Position numbers and translations under genes: made by a program. A DNA stretch of 14,949 nt, taken from positions 1 to 14,949 of the forward strand of contig JBBDWN010000138.1 in NCBI GenBank assembly GCA_040902855.1, read 5' to 3'. This stretch comes from DATHWB01 sp040902855 (lineage in GTDB: Bacteria; Actinomycetota; Acidimicrobiia; Spongiisociales; ZC4RG35). Under the pieces are notes generated by a model that was not told the origin of the DNA, made no database searches, and saw only the letters and a list, made by a program, of their open reading frames with translations. Of the stretch, positions 1 to 5,942 are shown in pieces. Positions within the stretch are counted from its first letter, which is position 1. Each line of letters starts with the position of its first letter.

Positions 1-8
1 ACGGGACT

Positions 9-147
9 TCGTCCCTGGGGGGAGAGATATTCGGCACGACCTTCGCTTCGCTCGGCTGATGTCTCTGGACGGCCCCCCTCGGCCTCGCAGGCTCGGCCAC
101 TCCCCCCAACACGTCCTCGCCTGGCGGCTCGTCCCTGGGGGGAGAGA
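9..147. repeat. 19-nt direct repeat pair with a G/C-run inverted repeat, upstream of the P450 gene
   Basis: The sequence tcgtccctggggggagaga occurs identically at 9-27 and 129-147, 120 nt apart. Between the copies, CTCCCCCC at 100-107 can pair with GGGGGGAG at 137-144, enclosing a 29-nt loop, so the second copy lies partly inside an 8-bp stem. The stretch 1-156 has no convincing gene: an in-frame ATG at 59 would add 37 low-complexity residues to the P450 without resembling a P450 N-terminus. The pattern could be the edge of a roughly 120-nt tandem or intergenic repeat whose earlier unit is cut by the window. It could also be a terminator of an upstream gene. No function can be assigned. Confidence 0.5.
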
Positions 148-156
148 GTCCCGGCG

Positions 157-162
157 TACCCT
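157..162 (+). promoter_or_regulatory. Probable -10 box (TACCCT) of the P450 gene
   Basis: TACCCT matches the TANNNT -10 pattern and ends 7 nt before the ATG at 170. Transcription would therefore start at or next to the start codon, giving a leaderless mRNA. No Shine-Dalgarno sequence stands directly upstream of the ATG, and no clear -35 is visible. The box helps choose the ATG at 170 over the one at 59. Confidence 0.45.
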
Positions 163-169
163 GCCTCCG

Positions 170-1312
170 ATGGAGCGTTTTCCGCTGGGAGCTGGCGTCA
201 CTCGGGCGGGTCTGGAGGCAGATCTGCACGGAATGCTGCACCGTCTTCGTGCTTCTGAGCCTGTGTCGTGGGTTCCGGCGCTGCGCGGCTGGATGGTGAC
301 CCGGCGCGATCTGGCGATCGAGGTTCTGAGGGATTCGGAGCGGTTCACCGTCGACGATCCCCGCTTCTCCACGGCTCAGGTGCTGGGCCCGTCGATGCTG
401 TCCTTGGACGGCGACGAGCACACCCGCCACCGTGACCCGTTCGCCCACGCCCTGCGGATGGGCAGGGTTCGGGACTACTTCACCGACATCGTCGAATCCG
501 AGGCGCGGCGGCTCGTCGAGAAGATGGCCCCGAACGGGGCGGGAGACCTGCGACGGGAGCTGGCTGGTCCGTTGGCGGTTGCGGTCGTGGCTGCCGCCCT
601 CGACATGGCAGACGTCGATCCTGTGGCGATGCGGGCGTGGTACGACGACATCGTTGCCGCGGTGTCGGCCGCTTCGGACGGTGTCGTCGGGGTGGGGGTT
701 CCGGCCGCGGTCGAGTTGCTCGAGCGACGCGTCCGTGAAGCGATCGCCGACGGGGGACTGTTGGCCGATGCCCGCCGCACCCTGTCGGAGGCCGAGGTCG
801 TCTCGAACACGGCCGTCATGCTGTTCGGCGGTGTCGAGACGAGCGAGGGTGCCACCGCCAACGCCTTCGTCCACCTCCTCTCGCATCCGGATCAGTTGGA
901 GTTGGTGTTGTCGAGTCCCGACTTGCTGACGAGAGCGGTCGACGAGTCGCTGCGTCTGGAGCCGTCGGTCGTCCAACTGGACCGATTCGCCACCGCGGAC
1001 ACCGAGATCGGTGGGGTGGAGATCGCCGCAGGAGACTTCGTGATGGTGTCGGTGAGCGCCGCCAACCGTGATCCGGATGCCTACCCGGATCCTGACCGGT
1101 TCGACGTGACGCGGGAGAACGCCCGGACCCACCTGGCGTTCGCCCAGGGGCCTCATCACTGTGTCGGGCTGCACTTGGCGCGTGCCGAGACACGCGCCGC
1201 GCTGGCGGCTGCACTCACCCGTCTGCCCGGTCTCCGTTTGGCTGGGCCGGTCGAATTGGAGGGCACCGTCTTCCGGAAGCCGAAGGCGGTGCCTTCCGCC
1301 TGGGTGGTGTGA
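170..1312 (+). CDS. Cytochrome P450 (bacterial soluble type)
   Basis: Heme-thiolate monooxygenase of 380 residues; the substrate is unknown. The heme-binding loop reads FAQGPHHCVG, with the thiolate ligand at Cys331. The K-helix ExxR motif is seen in DESLRLEP. The I-helix oxygen-activation motif is GGVETS, with Glu where many P450s have Asp. There is no membrane anchor, and the length is normal for soluble bacterial P450s fed by separate ferredoxin and ferredoxin reductase. The start at ATG 170 is chosen because family similarity begins near MERFPLG and because a -10 box lies 7 nt upstream; the ATG at 59 would add 37 unlikely residues. The gene ends convergently with mgtE only 2 nt away, both TGA stops falling inside the palindrome TGAGCTCA (1310-1317). 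No redox partner is adjacent. The ferredoxin-like protein at 4427 is of a different type and is not an obvious partner. Confidence 0.93.
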   Translation: MERFPLGAGVTRAGLEADLHGMLHRLRASEPVSWVPALRGWMVTRRDLAIEVLRDSERFTVDDPRFSTAQVLGPSMLSLDGDEHTRHRDPFAHALRMGRVRDYFTDIVESEARRLVEKMAPNGAGDLRRELAGPLAVAVVAAALDMADVDPVAMRAWYDDIVAAVSAASDGVVGVGVPAAVELLERRVREAIADGGLLADARRTLSEAEVVSNTAVMLFGGVETSEGATANAFVHLLSHPDQLELVLSSPDLLTRAVDESLRLEPSVVQLDRFATADTEIGGVEIAAGDFVMVSVSAANRDPDAYPDPDRFDVTRENARTHLAFAQGPHHCVGLHLARAETRAALAAALTRLPGLRLAGPVELEGTVFRKPKAVPSAWVV

Positions 1313-1314
1313 GC

Positions 1315-2718
1315 TCAGAGCAGGAGCGACGCCACGATCAGGAATCCGCCGAATCCGACCAGGTCGGTGATGAGCGTGAGGAAGATCGTGGCGGCCAACG
1401 CCGGGTCGAGTCCGATCCGCCGCATCAGCAGGGGGATCATGGTGCCTGCAGTGGTTGCGATCGACAGGTTGGCGAGGGTGCCGATCGCCACGACGATCGC
1501 CACCCGGATCGCAGACGCTTCGGTTGTGAAGATGTTGGCGTTGATGAGAATGATCGAAGCACCGCCCGCCAGCGCCGCCAGGGCCAGCCCGTTGAACACG
1601 CCGATGCTCGCCTGCCTGCCGATCACTTCGAGTGAACGCGAGCTTGGGAGTTCGTCCTTGGCCAGTCCGCGGATCACGACGGCGAGGCTTTGTGATCCGC
1701 CGTTTCCGCCGAGGAGGGCGATCACCGGCATGAGGGCGGCGAGGACCGGGACCCGGGAGATCACCCCGGTCTGGGATTCGATCACCAGCGCCACGCCGAG
1801 GGACAGGAACAGGTTGACTCCCAGCCAGGGCAGCCGGTTTCGGACAGAGGTGCGGATCTCGGTGTACGGGGTCTCCTCCACACCGGCACCCACGGCCGCC
1901 GCGAAGTCTTCCGAGGCCTCATCCTGGACCGATTCGACGACCGACTCGTGGGTGACCATGCCCTGGAGGCGGCCCGCTTCGTCGACGACGGGGAGTCCGA
2001 AGAGGTGGTATCGCTGGGTGAGGTCGGCGATGACCTCGCGGTCGGTGTTGACGTCGACATGAACCGGATTGCGAACCATCACTTCGTCGAGTCCCACTCC
2101 CGGGCGGTTGAAGACGAGATCGCGGAAGGAGAGCACGCCTTCGAGCCGGCCGAATTCGTCGACGATGTAGACGTAGGACAGATCTTCGAGTTCGTCGTGG
2201 AGCTGGCGGAGCCGCTCGATTGCTTCGCCCGCCGTGATGCCGAGCGGCAGCCGGGCGATCTCGCTGGTCATGAGGCCGCCGGCAGAGTCAGGTGCGTAGC
2301 GGAGGAGGCGGCGGATCTCCGAGCGGAGCAGTGGCTCACTTGCTTTGAGGATTGGCTCGCGCTCTTCCGGGTCGAGTTGTTCGAGGATGTCGACCGCTTC
2401 TTCCACCGCCATCTCTTCGATCACCCGGGCTGCGGCTTCCGGGTCGAGGACGAGGAGGAAATCGGCGGCGAGATCGTCACGGAGTTCTTCGAGCACGCCT
2501 GCCGCCTGCTCGTCTTCGAGTTCGCCGAACAGTTCACCGGCCGTGTCGTCGGGGAGTGCTTCGAGGATGTCCGCCGCGTCACCGGGCGTTGCCTCGGCAA
2601 TGGCCGCCCAGGTCTCGTAGTTCTCGTCGAGGAACTCGCTGACCTCGTCGGGATTGCGGCGCGCGGCGAGACGGAGCTGGCGTGCGAGTTCGCGTGGGCG
2701 GCGCAGGCTGAATTTCAT
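1315..2718 (-). CDS. mgtE: Magnesium transporter MgtE
   Basis: Mg2+-selective, Mg2+-gated channel of the inner membrane, 467 residues, normal for the family. Residues 1-130 form the acidic helical N domain with repeated LEELxxD-type helices. Two CBS domains follow at about 145-205 and 207-265. About five membrane helices occupy 295-467. The pore region carries the family signature GGNGGSQS (337-344), and the last helix carries TDLVGFGGF with Asp452, corresponding to the conserved pore aspartate. The acidic N domain and CBS domains are the known cytosolic Mg2+ sensor, so gating is probably by intracellular Mg2+. The start ATG at 2718 begins the usual basic N-terminus; only weak SD-like sequence precedes it, and a possible -10 (TAGCCT on the minus strand) lies about 30 nt upstream. 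It is transcribed in the same direction as greA, 48 nt downstream of it, so read-through from greA is possible. Confidence 0.95.
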   Translation of the reverse strand: MKFSLRRPRELARQLRLAARRNPDEVSEFLDENYETWAAIAEATPGDAADILEALPDDTAGELFGELEDEQAAGVLEELRDDLAADFLLVLDPEAAARVIEEMAVEEAVDILEQLDPEEREPILKASEPLLRSEIRRLLRYAPDSAGGLMTSEIARLPLGITAGEAIERLRQLHDELEDLSYVYIVDEFGRLEGVLSFRDLVFNRPGVGLDEVMVRNPVHVDVNTDREVIADLTQRYHLFGLPVVDEAGRLQGMVTHESVVESVQDEASEDFAAAVGAGVEETPYTEIRTSVRNRLPWLGVNLFLSLGVALVIESQTGVISRVPVLAALMPVIALLGGNGGSQSLAVVIRGLAKDELPSSRSLEVIGRQASIGVFNGLALAALAGGASIILINANIFTTEASAIRVAIVVAIGTLANLSIATTAGTMIPLLMRRIGLDPALAATIFLTLITDLVGFGGFLIVASLLL

Positions 2719-2764
2719 GGCGGATCCCGGTGTAGGCCGGGCCTCAGGCTACCGAGATGTGAGG

Positions 2765-2788
2765 CGTCAGCCCCTGAAGGGCTTGACG
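2765..2788 (-). terminator. Hairpin across the greA stop codon, possible weak terminator
   Basis: The arms CGTCA-GCCC (2765-2773) and GGGC-T-TGACG (2779-2788) pair over 9 bp with one bulged base and a 5-nt loop. The greA stop codon lies in the stem. There is no T-run after it on the minus strand, so it is at best a partial or factor-dependent terminator between greA and mgtE. Confidence 0.25.
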
Positions 2789-3243
2789 TCTTTCACGGTG
2801 ACCGAGAATGAGCCGCCCGGTGCGGTGTAGGTGACTTTGTCGCCGACCTTGGCGCCGAGCAGTGCCTTGCCGAGCGGCCCGGAGGGGGAGGCAAGCAACA
2901 TGCCAGGCTCCTTGTTCTCGGGGGAGGCGACGAAGAAGTCGTTTTCGTCCCCGTCCGCGTCGAGGAGAGTGACGACGGAACCGACGACGACGGTGTCGCT
3001 CGGTTCCACTTCCCGCACTTCGGCCTTGTCGAGGAGCCCCTGGATCTGGCGGATCCGCGCCTCCATGAGCCCCTGGTCGTTCTTGGCGGCGTCGTAGTCG
3101 GCGTTCTCGCGCAAGTCGCCGTGTTCACGGGCGGTCTGGATGCGTTCTTCGATCTCGGCCCGCCCGGTGGTGAGGAGCGTCTCGAGTTCGTCTTGCAGCT
3201 TCTGGTGCGCTTCTGGCGTCAGAAACGTCGCGTCATTGGTCAT
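2767..3243 (-). CDS. greA: Transcription elongation factor GreA
   Basis: GreA enters the RNA polymerase secondary channel and stimulates cleavage of backtracked RNA. The 158-residue length is exactly typical. Residues 1-75 form the antiparallel coiled coil, with the conserved turn region AREHGDLRENADYDAAKNDQ carrying the acidic residues that act at the polymerase active site. Residues 80-158 are the FKBP-like C-terminal domain, including SPSGPLGKALLG and GDKVTYTAPGG. I start at the ATG at 3243 (MTNDATFLTPEA), preceded by a GAAGG Shine-Dalgarno 6 nt away. A longer reading from 3315 would add 24 basic residues and run through the structured repeat at 3288-3346. It is divergent from selD, with 116 nt between the start codons, and lies upstream of mgtE on the same strand. 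Confidence 0.95.
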   Translation of the reverse strand: MTNDATFLTPEAHQKLQDELETLLTTGRAEIEERIQTAREHGDLRENADYDAAKNDQGLMEARIRQIQGLLDKAEVREVEPSDTVVVGSVVTLLDADGDENDFFVASPENKEPGMLLASPSGPLGKALLGAKVGDKVTYTAPGGSFSVTVKDVKPFRG

Positions 3244-3249
3244 GAACGA

Positions 3250-3278
3250 CCTTCGGATCGGGGAAGACCGGAACGATA
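3250..3278 (-). promoter_or_regulatory. greA leader: SD GAAGG and possible -10 box TATCGT
   Basis: Reading the minus strand, TATCGT (3273-3278) fits TANNNT and lies 29 nt before the ATG. GAAGG (3250-3254) is an SD with a 6-nt spacer. Unlike the neighbouring leaderless-looking genes, greA therefore seems to have a short leader with an SD. The expected -35 area falls inside the structured repeat and does not look like TTGACA. Confidence 0.4.
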
Positions 3279-3287
3279 GGGACCAAT

Positions 3288-3346
3288 CCCGTTTCTTAGC
3301 GAATGAGCGCTTCATTAGTGACGCGTTTGGAGGGACAAAAACGGGT
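3288..3346 (+). repeat. 57-nt structured repeat, copy 1 (greA/selD intergenic region)
   Basis: Positions 3290-3346 match 9107-9163 at 47 of 57 bases without gaps. The copy folds as an outer stem CCCGTTT (3288-3294) with AAACGGG (3339-3345), and an inner hairpin CGCTTCA (3308-3314) with TGACGCG (3319-3325), which has one mismatch and loop TTAG. Between the stems, TTAGCGAA on the 5' side and TTTGGAGGG on the 3' side are conserved in both copies. The element overlaps the promoter region of both divergent genes and ends directly before the proposed selD -10 box. It may be a dispersed REP/MITE-like DNA element or a structured RNA; I cannot name a known family. Confidence 0.7.
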
Positions 3347-3352
3347 TAGCGT
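3347..3352 (+). promoter_or_regulatory. Probable -10 box (TAGCGT) of selD
   Basis: TAGCGT fits TANNNT and ends 7 nt before the GTG at 3360, the same spacing as at several other genes in this window. It supports GTG 3360 as a leaderless start. It directly abuts the end of the structured repeat. No clear -35 is visible. Confidence 0.35.
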
Positions 3353-3359
3353 CCTCGGG

Positions 3360-4391
3360 GTGGAAACGGTACGTCTCACCAGTTTCAGTCACGGCGCCGG
3401 TTGAGCGTGCAAGCTCGGGTCCTCCGAGTTGGCGCAGGTTCTGCGTCCATTGCACGGTCACGACGCTGCGACACACCCTGACCTGATCGTCGGGACGGCG
3501 ACGTCTGACGATGGCGGGGTGTACCTGATCGCGCCCGAAACCGCCCTCGTCCAAACGGTCGACTTCTTCACTCCGGTCGTCGACGAGGCTTACGACTGGG
3601 GTCGTATCGCGGCAGCCAACGCGTTGTCCGACGTCTACGCCATGGGCGGCACACCCCTCACTGCCCTACAACTGCTGGGCTGGCCGCGGGATGTGATCCC
3701 GTGGGACGTGGCAGGCGAAGTGATCCGGGGCGGGGCCGATGTCATGGCCGAGGCGGGCTGCACGATCGTCGGGGGCCACTCCGTCGACGACGCCGAGCCC
3801 AAGTACGGCTTCGCCGTGACCGGACTCGTCGACCCTGCCCATGTCACGACCAATGCGGCCGGCAAGCCGGGCGACGTTCTGGTCCTCACCAAGCCGATTG
3901 GGACCGGGATCGTCACCACCGCCATCAAGCGCGGGGCGTGTCCTCCTGAACTGCGCGACCGGGTGGTCGCCCAGATGGTCGCGCTCAACGACTCCGCAGC
4001 ACGGGCGGCGAGAACGTCCGGTGCTACGGCTGTCACGGACGTCACCGGATTCGGGCTGTTGGGCCATCTCCACGAGATGCTTCGGGCGTCACAGACATCG
4101 GTCGAGATCGACGTCCGCTCGGTGCCGGTGATCGACGGCGCTGCGGCTCTCCTCGCCGAAGGTTTCTTCCCCGGTGGTTCCGGTCGCAATCTGACTGCCG
4201 TCGAGCCGTTCCTGGACGGAAGTGCTGCCGACGCCGACCTGAAGATGCTCGCCGACGCCCAGACTTCCGGCGGGTTGCTGATCGCCACGAACGATCCGGA
4301 CCGCTTGATCGGTGCGCTCGTCTCCGAAGGGGTCGAAGGATCGGCCATCGGCCACCTGACCTCCGAATCCGGGACTCGGATCCGGCTCTGA
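3360..4391 (+). CDS. selD: Selenide, water dikinase SelD, a selenocysteine-containing selenoprotein (TGA at 3402-3404 read as Sec15)
   Basis: SelD makes selenophosphate, the selenium donor for selenocysteine tRNA, from selenide and ATP. Upstream of the open frame beginning at 3429, the same frame reads METVRLTSFSHGAG-TGA-ACKLGSSELAQ. E. coli SelD has SHGAGCGCK here, so the TGA stands exactly at the catalytic Cys17, a position known to be Sec in many SelD proteins. Read through, the protein has 343 residues (E. coli has 347), with catalytic Lys18 (ACK), metal-binding aspartates in SDDGGVY (Asp51), ALSDVYAMGG (Asp91) and DVTGFGLLGH (Asp227), and the GGHSVDDAEP loop. The frame is intact over its whole length, so it is not a decaying gene. 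GTG 3360 is chosen by alignment and a -10 box 7 nt upstream; TTG 3429 would remove the active site. A SECIS-like hairpin follows the TGA. It is followed 35 nt later by the ferredoxin-like gene. Confidence 0.93.
3402..3436 (+). promoter_or_regulatory. In-frame Sec UGA codon with candidate bacterial SECIS hairpin
   Basis: The UGA is at 3402-3404. AGCTCGG (3412-3418) pairs with CCGAGTT (3424-3430), giving 7 bp including one G-U, with apical loop GTCCT (3419-3423). TGC (3408-3410) and GCA (3434-3436) can extend a lower stem. Together with the closing G the loop reads GGUCC, close to the GGUCU loop of the E. coli fdhF SECIS that SelB binds. Bacterial SECIS elements lie inside the coding region just after the UGA, as here. 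The UGA-to-loop distance (14 nt) is shorter than in E. coli fdhF, which is the main caveat. Confidence 0.6.
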
Positions 4392-4413
4392 TCCCGAGGT
4401 TTGGGTTCGGCCA

Positions 4414-4419
4414 TACAAT
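4414..4419 (+). promoter_or_regulatory. -10 box TACAAT of the ferredoxin-like gene
   Basis: TACAAT is a near-consensus -10 and ends 7 nt before the GTG at 4427, with no SD between. It lies in the 35-nt gap after selD, so the ferredoxin/hydrolase pair may have its own leaderless promoter in addition to read-through from selD. No convincing -35 is seen. Confidence 0.5.
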
Positions 4420-4426
4420 TCCCGAC

Positions 4427-4849
4427 GTGGAACCTCTCGACCGCCTGGCGACAATCGCCGAGGCTCTCTCCATTCCCAGGGTGCAGCGTCACATCTTCCT
4501 GTGCGCCGATCAGACCAACCCGAAGTGCGCCCCGGTCGCCGAAACCCACGAGGTGTGGCGGTATCTGAAGACCCGCTGCAAGGAGCTGGGTCTTGCGTCT
4601 CCGCCGCCCGCATGGCAGGGCATGCCGACAGTCCAGGTGACGTCCGCTCCTGCGGGCGACGGTTCGGTGCTGCGCAGCAAGGTCGACTGCCTCCGCATCT
4701 GTGAGATGGGACCCATCGCCGTCGTCTACCCCGACGGCGTCTGGTACCACTCGGTGACGGTTCCGGTCATCGAGCGGATCATCACCGAACACCTCGTCGG
4801 CGGCGTCCCGGTCGCCGACTACGTCTTTTCGATCGGGACCCTCGGATGA
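4427..4849 (+). CDS. (2Fe-2S) ferredoxin-like protein, thioredoxin-fold type
   Basis: Protein of 140 residues with the four-cysteine pattern of the thioredoxin-like 2Fe-2S ferredoxins: Cys26 and Cys34 (FLCADQTNPKC), then Cys88 and Cys92 (VDCLRICEMGP). The end IAVVYPDGVWYHSVTV is the typical C-terminal strand region of this family. It should be cytosolic and act in electron transfer; the partner is unknown. GTG 4427 is the start, based on the alignment-like N-terminus and a TACAAT -10 box 7 nt upstream. Its stop overlaps the ATG of the next gene (ATGA at 4846-4849), so translation of the two is probably coupled. The position behind selD could suggest a role in a selenium-linked redox step, but nothing in the sequence proves that. 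Confidence 0.85.
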   Translation: MEPLDRLATIAEALSIPRVQRHIFLCADQTNPKCAPVAETHEVWRYLKTRCKELGLASPPPAWQGMPTVQVTSAPAGDGSVLRSKVDCLRICEMGPIAVVYPDGVWYHSVTVPVIERIITEHLVGGVPVADYVFSIGTLG

Positions 4850-5745
4850 TGAAACGCCTCTTCGCTGCCCTCGTCCTCTTCCGTCTGCTCGGCCCGGTGT
4901 TGAAACCGCGCTTTCGGGAGCCGCAGACCCATCCGTGGCCTCTAGAAGGACGGACAGTTTTCGTCGGTGACCGTGAGTTCCTGATTCGCCAGACCGGTCC
5001 GGCGGATGGCGATGACGTGGTCCTGATCCACGGTCTCGGTGGTGCGGGTCTCACCGAGTGGTACGAGGTCGGTCCGCTCCTTGCCGAGCGTTTCCGGGTG
5101 ACGCTCGTCGAACATCGGAACCATGGCTCTGCCGCTCGCTTCGTCGGCCGCTACTCGATCGACGACCTCGCCGACGACACGGCCGGCGTTCTCGAGGCGG
5201 TTGGCGTGGAGCACGCCACGGTCGTCGGGTATTCCATGGGCGGGACCGTGGCCCAGGCGCTGGCACATCGACATCCCGGTGTCGTCGAACGCCTGATCCT
5301 CGTGGCGACTTTCGCCGCTCACCCCAAGTCGTGGCGGATCGCACGGGAACTCGGCACATACGTGGTGCGCGCCTGGGAGCGGCTGACGGGGGTCGGCACG
5401 CCGGAGGTCAGAGCCGGGTACTTGATCCTCAGTGGCGCGGTGGCCAATCAGCATGCGCGATGGATGTGGGAGGAGACACAGCGGCGCGACGTCGACGGTG
5501 GGGCTGCCGCCTCGCTGGCTTTGATGCGTTTCGATGCGACCGACTGGATCGGGTCGCTGGAGGTGCCGACGCTGGTGGTCGTCCCCACCCGGGATCAGCT
5601 CGTTCCCCCGAAGTGGCAGTACCGGCTGGGCGGGATGATCCCCGGAGCGACCATCGTCGACATTGCCGGTGCCCACCACGAGATCCCGTGGACACACCCG
5701 GAGCGTCTGGCGTCCGAAATCCAGTCTTTCGCGGACGCCGACTGA
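4846..5745 (+). CDS. Alpha/beta hydrolase
   Basis: Hydrolase of 299 residues with a complete catalytic machinery: oxyanion motif HGLGG (62-66), nucleophile elbow GYSMGG with Ser130, acid Asp250 in PTRDQLVPP, and base His277 or His278 in AGAHHEIPWTHPE. The region about 155-230 is the cap domain. The N-terminus (MMKRLFAALVLFRLLG) is hydrophobic and basic and might associate with the membrane. The substrate cannot be inferred: esterase, lactonase, dienelactone-type and C-C hydrolases share this layout. The ATG at 4846 overlaps the preceding stop by 4 nt; a second ATG at 4849 is equally possible. The gene ends 8 nt before the stop codon of the small convergent gene at 5754. Confidence 0.9.
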   Translation: MMKRLFAALVLFRLLGPVLKPRFREPQTHPWPLEGRTVFVGDREFLIRQTGPADGDDVVLIHGLGGAGLTEWYEVGPLLAERFRVTLVEHRNHGSAARFVGRYSIDDLADDTAGVLEAVGVEHATVVGYSMGGTVAQALAHRHPGVVERLILVATFAAHPKSWRIARELGTYVVRAWERLTGVGTPEVRAGYLILSGAVANQHARWMWEETQRRDVDGGAAASLALMRFDATDWIGSLEVPTLVVVPTRDQLVPPKWQYRLGGMIPGATIVDIAGAHHEIPWTHPERLASEIQSFADAD

Positions 5746-5757
5746 GGGAACGCTCAG
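5742..5757. terminator. Small hairpin covering both convergent stop codons
   Basis: CTGAG (5742-5746) and CTCAG (5753-5757) form a perfect 5-bp stem with a 6-nt loop. The hydrolase TGA lies in one arm and the small peptide's TGA in the other. There is no T-run on either side, so a termination role is only a possibility. Confidence 0.2.
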
Positions 5758-5828
5758 GCGTCCATCATCTGCTTGACGACGAATCCGACGACGCCAGCGA
5801 TGAGCAAGAACATGAGGGACTTCTTCAT
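5754..5828 (-). CDS. Predicted 24-residue single-span membrane peptide
   Basis: The reading is MKKSLMFLLIAGVVGFVVKQ followed by MMDA. It has two N-terminal lysines, one hydrophobic span of about 15 residues, then a Lys and an acidic end, as in small bacterial membrane proteins. Reading the minus strand, a TATGCT box lies 7 nt before the ATG at 5828, the same leaderless arrangement as at other genes here; this is the main support. An upstream in-frame ATG at 5840 would give 28 residues (MLGAMKKS...) but would place the box inside the coding sequence. The function is unknown. It sits alone between the hydrolase and the cupredoxin operon, and a chance ORF cannot be excluded at this length. Confidence 0.5.
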   Translation of the reverse strand: MKKSLMFLLIAGVVGFVVKQMMDA

Positions 5829-5835
5829 AGCTCCG

Positions 5836-5841
5836 AGCATA
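5836..5841 (-). promoter_or_regulatory. Possible -10 box (TATGCT) of the 24-residue peptide gene
   Basis: On the minus strand TATGCT ends 7 nt before the ATG at 5828. Just upstream is GGAG-CTAT-CTCC (5851-5862), a 4-bp inverted repeat that could be an operator or chance. Confidence 0.35.
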
Positions 5842-5930
5842 CGCGGTCTGGAGATAGCTCCGATCGTGATCGTCGACTGGGCGCCGGGACCGAGCGACGC
5901 CTGACCGGCGGGATTAGGGCTCCATTTCTC

Positions 5931-5936
5931 TACCCT
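5931..5936 (+). promoter_or_regulatory. Probable -10 box (TACCCT) of the cupredoxin-like operon
   Basis: TACCCT fits TANNNT and ends 6 nt before the ATG at 5943, without an SD between, implying a leaderless first gene for the operon 5943-7938. A -35 is not clear; CTGACC at 5901 is too far away. Apart from this box and the small peptide's promoter, the gap 5829-5942 shows nothing. Confidence 0.4.
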
Positions 5937-5942
5937 TGCCGG

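Noticed and set aside
1948..2811. Long + strand frame (287 codons) opposite mgtE
   Set aside because: Antisense shadow of the acidic, GC3-rich mgtE N domain; MgtE is unambiguous on the other strand.
3360..3428. selD as a pseudogene or sequencing error because of the in-frame TGA
   Set aside because: The TGA falls on the one codon where Sec is expected, the flanking motif is intact on both sides, no other defect exists in 343 codons, and a SECIS-like hairpin follows.
3315..3554. Minus-strand open frame of 79 codons across the 5' end of selD
   Set aside because: It is antisense to the recovered SelD N-terminus, overlaps the structured repeat, has no recognisable domain, and is explained by GC-rich codon bias in selD.
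5058..5942. Upstream extension of the cupredoxin lipoprotein frame
   Set aside because: It is the out-of-frame reading of the alpha/beta hydrolase; the lipoprotein signal starts cleanly at 5943.
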